A stretch of 64,000 nucleotides of DNA, from NCBI GenBank assembly GCA_039621445.1, contig CP154956.1, positions 28,836,667-28,900,666 on the forward strand, in the 5' to 3' direction. The notes under the pieces were generated by a model. The model worked only from the letters and a program-made list of their open reading frames with translations. It made no database searches and was not told the origin of the DNA. Origin of the DNA: Euglena gracilis. Lineage: Eukaryota > Euglenida > Euglenophyceae > Euglenales. A program made the translations under genes and the position numbers. How positions within the stretch are numbered: position 1 is the first letter of the stretch; each line of letters begins with the position of its first letter. Below, in pieces: positions 18,381 to 29,007 of this stretch.

Positions 18381-20400
18381 GGGGTGTGGACCCCCCCCCG
18401 GTGAATGTTCACCGGTGAACATTCACCGGGGGGGAGGGGGGGGGTACTTTCGGCGGTGAAGTTCACCGGTGAAGTTCACCGGTGAACTTCACCGTTTTGG
18501 AGGGGGGGGGGTACTTTCGGCGGTGAAGTTCACCGGTGAAGTTCACCGGTGAACTTCACCGTTTTGATGGTTGGGGGTGAAATTTTCATGGGTAAAATTT
18601 TGCTCCTTTCCTCTCAAAATGGTCATTTTGAGGTTGATGCTTCATGGAATTTTATCGAAATTTCTGAAAACTTGCCCAAAATGCCATTTTTGGCCATTTT
18701 TGGCCAAAAAAAGTACTCCCTTGGTGAACTTCACCGGTGAAGTTCACCGATGGGTTAGGCAGAGGGGGGGGGGGGGAGGGGGGCCGGGACCCCCCGGTGA
18801 ACTTTCAAACGGTGAACTTCACCATAGGGGGGGGGAGGGGGGGTCAAAATGACCAAAGTCTACTGCCTGATCTCCGATGTTCACGGCCTGTGCGGGCAAC
18901 ATGGAGCTGTAAAAAGAAAAATGTATTGGTTGAAAACGTACCCCCCCCCCCTTTATTTGAGCACACCCACGGGCCAACGGACCCCCCAAATGCTCAAATA
19001 AGGGGGGGGTCAAATAAGGGGGTCAAACATTCCTTTAGAAAGAGGGCAAAAAAAAATTCGGCGTCTGAGGCGCATGAAAAAAAAATTTCCCCGGACCCAA
19101 ATGCTCAATTAAGGAGGGGGGGTCAAACAAAGGGGGGGGGTAATTGTGACACTTTTCCTCATTAGACGTACACCGACTTTGTCCTGAGTCGGAGGGGGGG
19201 TTGGTACACCGACTTATAGCAAGACCCCCCTTTGACTCAGGACAAAGTCGGGGGAGGGGGGTCTTTCCTGATATCCGGAACTTGTGGTAATTTTCAGTGA
19301 TTTTTGGTTCAAGATGCTGAATAACCTTACAGAAACGTTTTTTCTCTTCAAATCGACCACCTGAGGGGTCCTGGGGGGCACCAGAGTTGTGAAATTGGGA
19401 TTTCCCAGTTACAGAAAATAAGGGAGACAAGGCACAGGGGGGGAGGGGGGGGTCCGGGGGGGGGGGTTGGAAGCTGTACAGGGGGAGGGGGGGGTCCCCA
19501 GAAAATCACAACTGTACTGCCGACCCCCGAGACAGTTGCAACATTTTTCGTCCAATTGAGGTTGGCAATGATGGATTTTGCAAAATTCAGATGCATTTTG
19601 CAAAATATTTGTGTCTTGTAAGAAGAGTGGTTGCCAGTATTTTCACTTTAAACACTTAGCAGAAACGCAGGAAGCAGCTTCAATCACTCCCCCTTGGCAC
19701 ACCATGCGGAATTGAGCCAGGGTTGAGTTTTTTTTTGTTTTTCAACAAATAACAAAAAAAATATGTTTTTTTCAAGAAAGCCCTATTGTGCCCCCCCCCC
19801 CAGTTACACCCCCGTTCCCCCCCCCCCAGTTACACCCCCGTGACCCCCCCCCCCGTGACCTGAGAATCGATCCTTCGCCATTCTTTTTTTAAAAAGAATT
19901 TTTTTTAAAAAAAAAGCAATCAACTTTCATGTATCCTGTTCTGCCCAATGCGCCTTCACACCCAAAAATACACCCAAAATGGCCAAAAATCTTTTCCCCT
20001 GAAAGAAGTGCCAAAAACTGGTGCATTTCCCCACCCAAAACGGAGTTTTGTCAAAAATGGCCCAAACTTCATCCCAAAAACGTGTTGGTCAAGAAAATCC
20101 TAACAAAATTCCCTTTTCAAAAAATGACCAACTTAGATGCCACGTCATGGGGGGGTACCGGGAGGAGGGGGGTTGGAACTGTACAGGGGGGGGGAGGGGG
20201 GGGGTCCCAAGGTTTGACCAACTATACTGCCTTGTCCCCAGCTCCAGGCGGCGTGGCTGAATTTGGTGGTCATCACCAGTCGTCTGATGAAAAGAGCTTT
20301 CGATTGAGGGGTGAGTTTGTACTTGGAGGATTGACACAGCCAGAAATACCCTCGTGATTGCCGGAATTTGGTGAAATGCAAAGCGGCGTGACATTGCAGA
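18361..20400. repeat. Segmental duplication, copy 1 (CGGTGAA/TTCACCG palindromes)
   Basis: It begins GGAGGTTAGGCAG, followed by overlapping CCGGTGAACTTCACCGG palindromes, TTTGCTCCTTTCCTCTCAAA, GGTTGATGCTTCATGG, a second palindrome pair, and G-run blocks with CTGTACAG. It then runs on through CAGTTACACCCCCGTG words to a GCGGCGTGACATTGCAGATC junction. Copies 2 and 3 follow at 20764 and 23188, at offsets of roughly 2.4 kb. Confidence 0.85.
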
Positions 20401-20760
20401 TCAGTGGTCGGAGATTGGTCCTGGGAGTGTCCTTTGACCGAAGGTTGGGAACGCCGTCCTGAACCCGGCGTCTCTAAAACGCCGCTTTAAACAAGGGGTG
20501 GCGGACGCCGGTTCTGTCCAAAACCCGGTGTCCGGACGCCGGTTCCGGTTTGGGTGAAGCCGTGCTACCCACCGTGAAATCCTTGTGTCTACTTTCAACA
20601 AGAGTGGAGACAGCACGCCAATACGGTCGATGCGCTCGAACAAGCGATAAAAACAAGACCGTGCCGAGCTGTTCTGAGCCGCTTGCTGAGCCGTGCCGAG
20701 CCGTGCCGAGCCGTGCTGAGCAGTCCTGTACATTTGGTTTTTTAATGCCCCAAAATTATC
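20401..20760. repeat. Duplicated palindrome block TCAGTGGTCGGAGATTGG (copy 1)
   Basis: Contains ACGCCGGTTC palindromes and a GAGCCGTGCC tandem (about 20685-20720). The copy at 22781-23187 differs by local replacements, e.g. a GTCCTTCGGACCC insertion. Confidence 0.85.
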
Positions 20761-20763
20761 GCG

Positions 20764-22128
20764 ACACACGGGAGGTTAGGCAGTGCGGGGGGGACCCCCC
20801 GGTGAACTTCACCGGTGAACGTTCACCGGGGGGGGGGGGGAGGGGGGGTGCTTTCGGCGGTGAAGTTCACCGGTGAACTTCACTGTTTTGATGGTTGGGG
20901 GTGAAATTTTCATTGGTGAAATTTTGCTCCTTTCCTCTCAAAATGGTCGTTTTGAGGTTGATGCTTCATGGAATTTAATCAAAATTTCCGAAAACTTGCC
21001 CAAAAATGTCATTTTGGCCATTTTTGGCCCAAAAAGTGCTCTCTTGGTGAACTTCACCGGTGAAGTTCACCGATGGGTTAGGCAGAGGGGGGAGGGGGTC
21101 CGGGACCCCCCGGTGAACTTTCAAACGGTGAACTTTACCATAGGGGGGGGGGGAGGGGGGTCAAAATGACCAAAGGAGACAAGGCACAGGGGGGGAGGGG
21201 GGGGGGGCCCGAGGGGTTGGTTGGAAACTGTACAGGGGGGGGGGGTCCCCAGAAAATCACAACTGTACTGCCTACCCCTGAGACAGTTGCGACATTTTTC
21301 GTCCAATTGAGGTTGGCAATGATGGATTTTGCAAAATTCATATGCATTTTGCAAAATATTTGTGTCTTGTAAGAAGAGTGGTTGCCAGTATTTTCACTTT
21401 AAACACTTACCAGAAACGCAGGAAGCAGCTTCAATCACTCCCCCTTGGCACAACATGCGGAATTGAGCCAGGGTTGAGGTTTTTTTTGTTTTTCAACAAA
21501 TAACAAAAAAATATGTTTTTTTCTTCTTCAAAAAAACCCTATTGTGCCCCCCCCCAGTTACACCCCCGTGCCCCCCCCCCAGTTACACCCCCGTGACCCC
21601 CCCCGTGACCTGAGAATCGATCCTTCGCCATTCTTTTTTTAAAAGAATTTTTTTTAAAAAAGAAATCAACTTTCATGTATCCTGTTCTGCCCAATGCGCC
21701 TTCACACCCAAAAATACACCCAAAAATGGCCAAAAATCTTTTCCCCTGAAAGAAGTGCCAAAAACTGGTGCATTTCCCCACCCAAAACGGAGTTTTGTCA
21801 AAAATGGCCCAAACATCATCCCAAAAACGTGTTGGTCAAGAAAATCCTAACAAAATTCCCTTTTCAAAAAATGACCAACTTAGATGCCACGTCATGGGGG
21901 GGTACCGGGAGGAGGGGGGTTGGAACTGTACAGGGGGGGGGTCCCAAGGTTTGACCAACTGTACTGCCTTGTCCCCAGCTCCAGGCGGCGTGGCTGAATT
22001 TGGTGGTCATCACCAGTCGTCTGATGAAAAGAGCTTTCGATTGAGGGGTGAGTTTGTACTTGGAGGATTGACACAGCCAGAAATACCCTCGTGATTGCCG
22101 GAATTTGGTGAAATGCAAAGCGGCGTGA
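20764..22128. repeat. Segmental duplication, copy 2
   Basis: Nearly identical to copies 1 and 3 over the palindrome section and to copy 1 over 21300-22128. Compared with copy 1 it lacks about 560 bp between GACCAAAG and GAGACAAGGCACAGG. It ends at GCGGCGTGA, where the 643-bp insertion begins. Confidence 0.88.
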
Positions 22129-22771
22129 AAAATGAACCCAAAATACATGATTTTTTGATGGAAAACAACATTTCCCCGACAAAAAAAATCTCAAAAATTT
22201 CAGGTTTAAAAATTATTTTTTCAGGAGGGGGGTGAAAAAATGCAGGTGAAAAAAATTGGACCAAAATTTGGCACAATCAAATTTTGCTGACATTTTTTCT
22301 CTTGGATTGTTTTTTGGATTTTCAACAGCATTTTCTGCTTCAAAAACCTCTCAAAAACAAAATTTTGCGAAAACGTTGAAATTTTGGAAAGTGTGAAAAA
22401 AATGGGGTTGTGGGGGGACCTCCTGTATGAGTATGTGTGTGTATCAAACATACACCCGGCGCCGAAGGCGCAGGAAAAAATTTTTGGGGTCCAAAAATTG
22501 GTGTTCCCGGAAATACGGGAAGAGGTGGGGGGTGATATTTGGGTATTTGTCACTGGGAAAATGTTTTTTGTTCTGGACCTCAATTTGGGTATTTTCTTAT
22601 GGGAAAAAATGCAATTTTTCAAGTTGGGCAAAAAACACAAATTATCCAATTTGCATACTCCCCCTTGATGTATGTATGCATGTCTGTTTGTAAGAGTTGG
22701 CATATGTCTGTCCAACGCGCGTATGGATGGATGGATGTTAGTATACATACTGTGTGATTTGACCCAGGTGA
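22129..22771. mobile_element. 643-bp insertion flanked by GTGA, absent from the sister copy
   Basis: Copy 1 reads GCGGCGTGACATTGCAG at 20390. Copy 2 reads GCGGCGTGA, then 643 extra bases ending GACCCAGGTGA, then CATTGCAG. GTGA is therefore present at both edges (22125-22128, 22768-22771). Read from the first GTGA, the inserted block starts GT and ends AG, the arrangement of an intron-like (introner-type) insertion. It contains a GGCGCCGAAGGCGC hairpin and GGATGGATGGATG. No ORF. Confidence 0.8.
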
Positions 22772-22780
22772 CATTGCAGA

Positions 22781-23710
22781 TCAGTGGTCGGAGATTGGTC
22801 CTGGGAGTGTCCTTTGACCGAAGGTTGGGGACGCCGTCCTGAACCCGGCGTCTCTAAAACACCGCTTTAAACAAGGGGTGGCGGACGCCGGTTCTGTCCA
22901 AAACCCGGTGTCCGGACGCCGGTTCCGTCCTTCGGACCCTTTTTTGTAGTAGTGGCGAGGCCAAAAGAGACATTTCCCTGGGCCCGGGTTCACGGTTTGG
23001 GTGAAGCCGTGCTACCCACCGTGAAATCCTTGTGTCTACTTTCAACAAGAGTGGAGACAGCACGCCAATACGGTCGACAAGACCGTGCCGAGCCGTTCTG
23101 AGCCGCTTGCTGAGCCGTGCCGAGCCGTGCCCAGCCGTGCTGAGCAGTCCTGTACATTTGGTTTTTTAATGCCCCAAAATCATCGCGACACACGGGAGGT
23201 TAGGCAGTGCGGGGGGGACCCCCCGGTGAACTTCACCGGTGAACGTTCACCGGGGGGGGGGAGGGGAGGGGGGGGGTGCTTTCGGCGGTGAAGTTCACCG
23301 GTGAACTTCACTGTTTTGATGGTTGGGGGTGAAATTTTCATTGGTGAAATTTTGCTCCTTTCCTCTCAAAATGGTCGTTTTGAGGTTGATGCTTCATGGA
23401 ATTTAATCAAAATTTCCGAAAACTTGCCCAAAAATGTCATTTTGGCCATTTTTGGCCCAAAAAGTGCTCTCTTGGTGAACTTCACCGGTGAAGTTCACCG
23501 ATGGGTTAGGCAGAGGGGGGAGGGGGTCCGGGACCCCCCGGTGAACTTTCAAACGGTGAACTTTACCATAGGGGGGGGGGGAGGGGGGTCAAAATGACCA
23601 AAGGAGACAAGGCACAGGGGGGGAGGGGGGGGGCCCGAGGGGTTGGTTGGAAACTGTACAGGGGGGGGGGGCCCCAGAAAATCACAACTGTACTGCCTAC
23701 CCCCGAGACG
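22781..23710. repeat. Duplicated palindrome block plus segmental duplication copy 3
   Basis: Repeats 20401-21290 at an offset of 2380-2428. The identity stops at about 23705, after ACTGTACTGCCTACCCC, where the sequence changes to a GGCCAAAAACGGCC hairpin. Confidence 0.85.
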
Positions 23711-24286
23711 GCCAAAAACGGCCGTATCTCGGGCAAGGCGGGGAGTTGCGGGGAAATCAAAATACCAGTAGATGGGGCGTTCCAAGGGCTTCAAATTAGG
23801 TCTCCGGACATTTCCTTTGATTCGGCTTCATTTTGGAGATATTTTGAAAATTGACATTTTTTGGCCGAAATGGCAAAGTCCAAAGGGGGGGGGGGGCTTA
23901 TCCAGGGGGGGCGGGTAAATCCTACCCAGTTTGGACCCCTTCGCGCGTGAATAACTCGGGCCTGGCGGGGAGTTGGGGGTCAACTCCGGGTGATTCAGAA
24001 ACTAGGAAGCCAGTCGCTCGCGACTGAAAAAAAAAAATCCGGGAACCGGGCCGGGATCATGGTGATAATCCGTCGGTTCCCGAGGTGGCCCCGACCCGGG
24101 GGGGGGGGGGTGGGGGAGGGGGGGGGGTCGAGGGGGGGTTTCGCCGGTGGTAAGCTTCGCTCTTACCCATAAAGGGATAAGAGCTCAGCGACCCCCCCCC
24201 CCTAATTGTCACCCCCTCCTAATAGTCGCCAGGGGGGTCAAAACGCTCCCGGGGGGGGCTCCCGGATCTCGCCTGGGGGGGGGGGG
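23711..24286. other. Spacer, G-run rich
   Basis: Two related stretches (GGCGGGGAGTTGCGGGG at about 23738 and GGCGGGGAGTTGGGGG at about 23964) suggest a small duplication. No gene. Confidence 0.4.
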
Positions 24287-24537
24287 TTGTGGGCAGACCC
24301 TAGGGTCTGCCCACGGTCGCCAAAGGTCGCTATGGGTATTTCCTACTCAGTCTTTTTTGCATTGTAGCGGCGTAGGCAACTGTTCCAGGGCCCTAAAAAA
24401 AAAAAATCCCTTGTGTGTGCAACACCTTTTGTGTGTATGTTGCGCTAATTTGCCGTGGAGCGCATTTTTTGACATCGACCTGCCCACGACCTTTGGCGAC
24501 CATGGCGACCTTTGGCGACCCTAGGGTCTGCCCACAA
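24287..24537. mobile_element. Inverted-repeat element, TTGTGGGCAGACCCTAGGGT ends (copy B, inverted)
   Basis: The reverse complement of 12177-12437 over almost its whole length, including GGCAACTGTTCCAGGGCCC. Both ends are intact. Confidence 0.87.
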
Positions 24538-24599
24538 CCCCCCCCCCCCAGGCCAAATCTACCCCCCCCCGGGGGGGGGGCCCATAAAGGGGGGGGGGG

Positions 24600-25640
24600 C
24601 CCCCTTAAAAGTGGCCAACGAGTCAACGAACATGCCCGTGAAAATCGCGCGATTAAGATACAGCAGTTCCTAATAAGCTTCGTTCTGCCATGTCAACAAA
24701 GAATGAAACAAAAATTCGTCAGTGTGCACACAAAGAAATGGTCTATGTTCAATGTTAGAATTTCTCAGGCAGATTTCATTATCAAAAAACGGAAGGGACC
24801 AATAAATTGTTAATCGTCCTAGACACCCCGATCAGGGTTGACGTTTTTTTTATATAAAAAAAACAACACCAAAAAACCATGTTTTTTTTTTTGCAAAAGC
24901 AAAAATTGACCTTTTTCCTTGCGATATCGTCATTTTCTGAGGAAAATTTTTCGGGGGTGGTTCGGGTCACGCGGGGGGGGGGGGTCACGGGGGTAAGGTT
25001 GGACGAATACGTCGGGGGAACGCCACATTTTCGGTGGCCAAATTAGGAATCACCGAAAACAAATTTTTTGGGAAAAAATCCTTTTTAGGCTCCAAATTAC
25101 CCTCACCCCCCCCCTCAAAGTGTCCCCCCCTCAGAGTGGCCATTTTTTTTGGCAAATTTGGATACCCCCTCCTCAAAGTGGCCACTTTCTTTTGGCGCCG
25201 AAGGCGCCGAAGCCCAAAAATTGACCCCCCCCCAGAGTGGCCGTTTTGGGGTCCCGTGGCGTCTGGAGGGTGGTCACTTTGAGGGGTGAGGGTAGGAATC
25301 CCCCAACCTAAAATTAGCATTTTGAAACCAAATTAGGCATCACCATTCCAAATTCTGTGTGTCTCAAAATTAGGAATCTGCCTGAATATTTTGTCAAATT
25401 TGGCATCTCCCCAAGTTCTTTTTTTTTCAGAAAAAAAAGTTGGCTGAAAAGGGTCTTAGGTCGTCGGGGGAGGGGGTCCCTGGCGACAATTCGGGGGGGG
25501 GGTGACAATTAGGGACTCAATTTACCCTACATGTCCATGGGTCCATGGGCACCCCCACCCCTAATTGTCGCCCCCCCAAGGGGGGGGGGCGACAATTAGG
25601 GGTGGGCAACATATAGGGGGGGGGGTCACGTTACACTGGT
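24600..25640. other. Spacer with TTTTTT/AAAAAA-rich and AATTAGG words
   Basis: It includes CCCTAATTGTCGCCCCCCC and its mirror GGGGCGACAATTAGGGG at about 25557-25603, and AAATTAGGAATC words. No coding evidence. Confidence 0.45.
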
Positions 25641-25736
25641 GACTTCGCCATTTTGATGGTTGGGGGTGAATTTTTGATGGGTGAAATGTTGCTCCTTTTC
25701 CTCTCAATGCGGTCATTTTTAGGTTGATGGTTCACA

Positions 25737-26841
25737 TACCATGCACCCCCCCCGCATGATGCACCCCCCATTATGTACCTCCTAGGGGGGAGGTACATAC
25801 CATCCCCCCCCCATTATGTACCTCCCCCCGGGAGGCCGAAATTGGGGGGGAGGTACATATTGGGGGGGAGGTACACAATGGGGGGAGTACCCAGGTCCCA
25901 TTCCCAGACCCGACCGAACAGCCCAAAAGGGGTCATTTTTGGCAACTTTTTGGATGTTCGCAATAAATGGTCAATTTTCAGCACATTTGACAAATATCAC
26001 TTTTTTGAAAACGTCCCAAAAACGTCGATTTTTGAGCATTTTTTTTGGGGAAATTCTTTAGAAAAAGTGTTATGACAGTGAGCTACCATCCCCCCCCATT
26101 ATGTACCTCCCCCCCAGGGGGTACATCATGGGGGGGTACATAATGGGGGGGGGATGGTAATGGGCAGCATGCACCTGCTGCCATGGGGAATGCCATAGTG
26201 GCACTTCGTTTAAAACGAAGTCAAAAAAAGCACGTTTTTAAAAAAAAAACATGTTTTTTTTAAAAAAAAACACGTTTTTTTAAAAAAAAACACGTTTTTT
26301 TTAACAAAAAAACACGTTTTTAAAAAAAAACGCCATTGACGGCAGGGCAAAAAAAATTTTTGCCTTTAATTTTAGCTTTTTTTGCCCATCCTCGGTCAGA
26401 GAAAGACACCAAAAAGCATAGTTAAATTTTGCCTTTTGTTCCCGCGCTCTGTCAAAAAAGGACCTAGTTTGGAATGGTTTCAAGCCAAAATGGCAGAAAA
26501 ATGCTCTATTTTGACCATTCTTGTTGAAGACAACCAAAAGTACTGGTTTTCAAGTCATTTGAGCTAAGATTGGTTCACCCTTGCGATCAAAGGCAAAATT
26601 TGGACCATCATTTCCCCCTTTTTTTTTGCCGTTTTTTTTTTGCCCGTTTTTTTTTTAATAAAAAGCAAAAAAAAGGTTTTTTTTTCAGAAACAAAAAAAA
26701 CGCCAGCTATGGGGAATGCCCCTCGCCCCCCCCCCCCATCCGCAGGCATGTAACACCAAAAATAGCATGCCCCCCCCCCATTGTGTACCTACCCCCATTA
26801 TGTACCTCCCCCTGGGGGGAGGTAATGGGGGGTGCATGGTA
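25737..26841. mobile_element. 1.1-kb TA-flanked element with TACCATGCACCCCCC ends
   Basis: The left end TACCATGCACCCCCC is mirrored exactly by GGGGGGTGCATGGTA at the right end. The sequence on both sides is contiguous in the three sister copies (near 18640, 20970 and 23395), proving an insertion. The interior has ATTATGTACCTCCC words, poly-A/poly-T blocks (26225-26330, 26600-26700) and a nested smaller element. No credible ORF. Confidence 0.88.
26084..26159. mobile_element. 76-bp nested element, TACCATCCCC ends, ATTATGTACC word
   Basis: TACCATCCCCCCCCATTATG is mirrored by CATAATGGGGGGGGGATGGTA. It lies wholly inside the 25737-26841 element, so it is either a nested insertion or a hairpin derived from the larger element's own ends. 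Confidence 0.75.
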
Positions 26842-27019
26842 ATTTTATCGAAATTTCCAAAAACTTGCCCAAAATGTCAATTTTGGCCATTTGTGGCCAA
26901 AGAAGTGCTCTTGAGGTGAACTTCACCGTTGGGTTAGGCAGAGGGGGGGAGGGGGTTTGGGACCCCCCGGTGAACTTTTAGACGGTGAACTTCACCTGGG
27001 GGGGGGGGAGGGGGTCCAA

Positions 27020-28199
27020 AATCCCAAAAGTTACCGCCTGATCTCCATTGCTTTTTGCACTCTTGTCCCAATGCATGTCCACAAGCCTGAAACAATAGAG
27101 CAAACGAGAATTACAAAGGTCCATGTTCCATGTTCCATGTTCCCCCGTGCCCCCCCCCCCGTGACCCCCCCCCCCGACCTGAACAAAGACCCTTTTCGGC
27201 CAATTTTTTTCGAAAATTTTTTTTGGACGGTGATGCTTAATTTGGCAAAATATTCATGTAGATTCCTAATTTTGAGGTATAAATTTTGCAAATTTGGGGA
27301 TGGTGATTCCTAATTTGCTGTCAAATTCCAAATTTTAGGTGTGGGGATTCCCAATTTTTTTGATTTTTCCCCAAAAATTTGTGTTCGGTGATTCTTAAAT
27401 TGGCCAGCAAAAATGTGGTGTTCCCCCGTGCCCCCCCCCCCGTGACCTGAACCACCCCCAAGGTCCATGTTCCCCTGTGCCCCCCCCCCTTGTCCCTACG
27501 TGTCCCCCCCCTGTCTCCCCCGTGTCCCCCCACCCCCAGGTATCCATTGGGAAGACAATTGGTGTTGGTCATGTAAAGAGTATCCATTTATTTCTTCCTT
27601 TTTGTTCGGCATGATCAATGCTGATGCTAGACCCCCTCAACCACTGCACACATTTCCCACATTTTGCATCCTTTTTGTGGACACTGTTTCCATCGCCTGT
27701 TTTGGCAGATCCATTCCCGAAAATTGCCACCCAAATCATGCTAGAACGTTTATAAAATACACGTTTGTTGTGATGCTCTCGGGCGGATTGTCTGATTTTC
27801 TGGGCCACACACAGCGGCTCCAGGAGTGGCAGCAAAAAAATAATTAATTAATTAAAATTGAAAAATATGTGGCCCCAAAGAGTTTTTAGGCCAGGGTCCT
27901 GCGCCGGAGGCGCTGGGTATACCTTTTTGGCGCGAAGCGGCGAAAATTTTTGAAAATTGCCTTTAACGGGCCCGATTTTGGGGGTCCCCCCCCCCGGGGG
28001 GGTCCCGCGCCACCCTGGGTGGGTGGGGGCCCCCCCTCCCCCCCCGGGGGTCTTAAAAGAAGCCTGTGTCCGCCACGGTGCACCCCCCCCCCCGTGGGGG
28101 GACTGACCCCCTCGGCATGGCAAAATGGGACCCCCCCCCCCTGGTGGCCGAGGGTTCTCGTCATACGTGCTGAACCTCCCCTGCCAATCATGCCACCCA
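27020..28199. other. Spacer: CCCCCCGTGACC words, then GC-rich block
   Basis: GTTCCCCCGTGCCCCCCCC followed by GTGACC recurs at about 27140, 27420 and 27470, related to the CAGTTACACCCCCGTG words at 19.8 and 21.5 kb. GGCGCTGGG/GGCGCGAAGCGGCG hairpins near 27910. No gene. Confidence 0.45.
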
Positions 28200-28767
28200 A
28201 AATTGTGCATTTTCCACCCGAAAATAGGGTTTACACCCAAAAATAGGCATTTGCCAACCCAAATTTGGCCCCCCAGATGAGTCGTTGCCTCCCAAATTTA
28301 GGATTTTACCCCAAATTCGGCAATTGCCGCCTAAAATTTGAAGTTGGGCATTTTCCAAAATTGGGCATTTTCCTTCCAAAAATTGGATATTACACCCGAA
28401 GATTGGCATTTGCACACCAAAATTTGGAATTTGCATCCTAAATTCGGCATTTTGTCACTCAAAGTTAGGAATTGGCCAACCCAAACTGGCATTTGCCCCT
28501 CAAAGTTAGGAACCTTTTCATTTATTAAGAATTTGCCACTCAAAATTAGGCATTGGCACACCAAATTAGGGATTACCACTCAAATTTCAGTTTTTTTTCA
28601 TTTTTTAACCCGAAATTAGGCATTTGCCACTCAAAATTAGGAATTTACACATGAAACTAGGAATTTCCTCCTCAAAATTGGACAATTGGGAATTGGCACA
28701 CAAAATTAGGAATTTGCCTCTCAAAATTTGGAACTGGCACGCCAAATTAGGCATTTGCTACCCGATA
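28200..28767. repeat. Degenerate AAATTAGGCATTTGCC word array (inverted relative of 15.6-16.1 kb)
   Basis: About 25 words of the pattern AAAATTAGGCATTTGCCACT, each slightly different. The distal 150 bp is the reverse complement of 15826-15950. Confidence 0.82.
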
Positions 28768-28866
28768 TACCATGCCCCCCCCCCCCGATATAAGACCCCC
28801 CCATATAAGACCCCCCCCTAGGATTTTGGCTCCCGAGGGGGGGTCTTATATGGGGGGGGCATGGTA
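28768..28866. mobile_element. 99-bp TA-flanked poly-C/poly-G element (GATATAAGAC word)
   Basis: The left end TACCATGCCCCCC is mirrored by GGGGGGCATGGTA, with GATATAAGACCCCC / GGGGTCTTATAT words inside. The inverted homologue of this locus (15826) runs from GCTACCCATATG straight on to AACCTGACCCGGC with no element, giving an empty site. Confidence 0.88.
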
Positions 28867-29007
28867 AGCTGAGCAACCTGACCCGGCTTCCGTCGCGCTG
28901 TCGGCCAGCCGTGTGCTCCCCCCAAAAAATTGACACATTACGGCTCAATGACTGCATACGCACAGCAGCGTGCGGGTATGACAGGAAATTTTGGATTTTT
29001 TTTTTAG

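Larger units (their letters stand above)
25640..27020. repeat. Diverged fourth copy of the CGGTGAA duplication, split by an insertion
   Basis: 25640-25735 matches GCTCCTTTCCTCTCAA and GGTTGATGCTTCA of copies 1-3. 26842-27000 resumes with TTTTATCGAAATTTCC and GGTGAACTTCACC. The 1.1 kb between them is the TACCATGCACC element. Confidence 0.8.

Noticed and set aside
20265-20310. Hammerhead ribozyme (CTGATGA core)
   Set aside because: CTGATGA is followed by a short stem, but the required GAAA and matching stem I/III are absent in either orientation.
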